From the NCBI GenBank assembly GCA_023260815.1, contig JALQUE010000384.1, positions 1-6,731 of the forward strand: DNA of 6,731 nucleotides. The letters run 5' to 3'. Source of the stretch: Roseovarius sp. GTDB taxonomy: Bacteria > Pseudomonadota > Alphaproteobacteria > Rhodobacterales > Rhodobacteraceae. Under the pieces are notes generated by a model, which was given only the letters and a program-made list of their open reading frames with translations, had not been told where the DNA came from and ran no database searches. A program made the translations under genes and the position numbers. Shown here one piece after another: positions 5,873-6,731 of this stretch (its first letter is position 1; each line of letters begins with the position of its first letter).

Positions 5873-6731
5873 TCAGTCGGCGCCACGGATGACCTTGTTT
5901 GGATCGACCAGCTTCTTTTGCAACAGCCAGACGCCGATCGCCGCGCCAAGACCTATCGCATCGGTGAACCACCCCTGCGCGATCATCGACAGGGCGGCAG
6001 CCAGAAGGACTGCGCGCAAGGGCATTGAAAGCAGACCAAAGAACCAGCCCTGCACCGCCGAAGACAGCAGATATATCCCGAACAAGGCGGATATGACGAC
6101 ATGGATGACCTCGAACCAGCTTCCGTCCATCAGCAGAGCAGGTGACGAGAAGAACATGAAAGGCACCACGAAGGCGGCAAGCCCGATCCGGAAGCTTTCC
6201 ACGCTGGTCTTCATCGGGTCTGACTGCGCGATCGCGGCACCTGCATAGGCGGCAAGGGCAACTGGCGGCGTGATCGCCGACATGACCGCATAGTAGAAAA
6301 TGAAGAAATGCGCGGTCAGTGGCGGAATGCCAAGCTGCACCAGACCCGGCCCGATCACGCTGGCCGCCACGGCATAGGCCGCAGTTGTCGGCATGCCCAT
6401 ACCCAGGATAATCGCCACGATCATGGCAAAGAACAGGGCAATTGCCTGATTCTGATCGGCAAGTCCAAGCAGCATCGACGAGAATCGCGTTCCGATTCCG
6501 GTCAGTGCGATGACACCCACGATCACCCCTGCCGCGGCGCAGACGGCTACCAGCTGCAGTGTCATCTTGGCCGCGATTTCGAAGGCGTAAAGGATTTGAC
6601 GCGGGCCCATCGGATAGGGGGTCAGCCAACTGACCACCGCGGCCGAGGCCATCCCCAAGGTTCCGGCCCGGATCACTGAGTAGCCCATGAACAGGGCCCC
6701 GATCAGGATGAAGATCGGCAGGAACAGGAAG
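5873..6731 (-). CDS. TRAP transporter fused permease, C-terminal part (5' end outside window)
   Basis: The reading frame is open from the right edge to the TGA at 5875-5873, giving 285 residues of an integral inner-membrane protein. Hydrophobic segments follow one another throughout. The stretches GMGMPTTAAY (fragment residues 110-119) and HFFIFYYAVMSAITPPVALAAYA (141-163, in two parts) are hallmarks of the large subunit of the fused 4TM/12TM TRAP permeases, usually paired with a TAXI-family binding protein. The positive tail QKKLVDPNKV is the likely cytoplasmic end. These are secondary transporters for organic acids, driven by an ion gradient. The fused family runs well over 600 residues, so more than half lies off the window, and a binding-protein gene is probably further upstream (inference). 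Location before the tetronate operon suggests uptake of a sugar acid, but a terminator and a 300-base leader separate them, so substrate is open. Confidence 0.9.
   Translation of the reverse strand, partial: FLFLPIFILIGALFMGYSVIRAGTLGMASAAVVSWLTPYPMGPRQILYAFEIAAKMTLQLVAVCAAAGVIVGVIALTGIGTRFSSMLLGLADQNQAIALFFAMIVAIILGMGMPTTAAYAVAASVIGPGLVQLGIPPLTAHFFIFYYAVMSAITPPVALAAYAGAAIAQSDPMKTSVESFRIGLAAFVVPFMFFSSPALLMDGSWFEVIHVVISALFGIYLLSSAVQGWFFGLLSMPLRAVLLAAALSMIAQGWFTDAIGLGAAIGVWLLQKKLVDPNKVIRGAD

Noticed and set aside
1..6731. CRISPR arrays, tRNA or rRNA genes, insertion sequences, attachment sites
   Set aside because: Nothing of these kinds was recognised: no regularly spaced repeats, no transposase or integrase motifs, no cloverleaf-like segments.

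Overview
This GC-rich window (roughly 60-65% G+C by eye) looks like chromosomal DNA of an alphaproteobacterium, most likely a roseobacter-type member of the Rhodobacterales. That placement is an inference from base composition, tightly packed acid-sugar catabolic genes and a neighbouring TRAP transporter; there is no rRNA or other phylogenetic marker here. All genes lie on the minus strand, so transcription runs from high to low coordinates.

Layout in the direction of transcription: (i) positions 6731-5873 hold the C-terminal part of a fused-type TRAP transporter permease, followed by a strong intrinsic terminator at 5847-5818. (ii) Positions 5817-5518 are a non-coding leader of about 300 bases with inverted repeats but no confident promoter hexamers. 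(iii) Positions 5517-1 hold a compact catabolic operon: ltnD (GTG start), otnK, otnC, otnI, denD, and a second, distinct beta-hydroxyacid dehydrogenase that carries a frameshift near its 5' end and runs off the left edge. Successive genes from ltnD to otnI overlap by 4, 4 and 1 bases (ATGA, ATGA, TGATG), so translation is probably coupled.

Together the genes encode the known four-carbon acid-sugar (tetronate) pathway. LtnD oxidises L-threonate and DenD oxidises D-erythronate to 2-oxo-tetronates; OtnI isomerises these to 3-oxo-tetronates; OtnK (DUF1537 kinase) phosphorylates O4; OtnC (class II aldolase fold) decarboxylates the product to dihydroxyacetone phosphate and CO2, which enter central metabolism. 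The TRAP permease is a plausible but unproven importer. No transcription regulator lies in the window.

The core is an established pathway, not a new system. The least explained part is the third dehydrogenase: its substrate-binding motif (TRTP in place of SGGT) differs from LtnD, its cofactor pocket looks different, its substrate is unassigned, and its reading frame is broken by a single-base excess. A small hairpin over the otnC ribosome binding site and the competing hairpins in the TRAP terminator are secondary points of interest.
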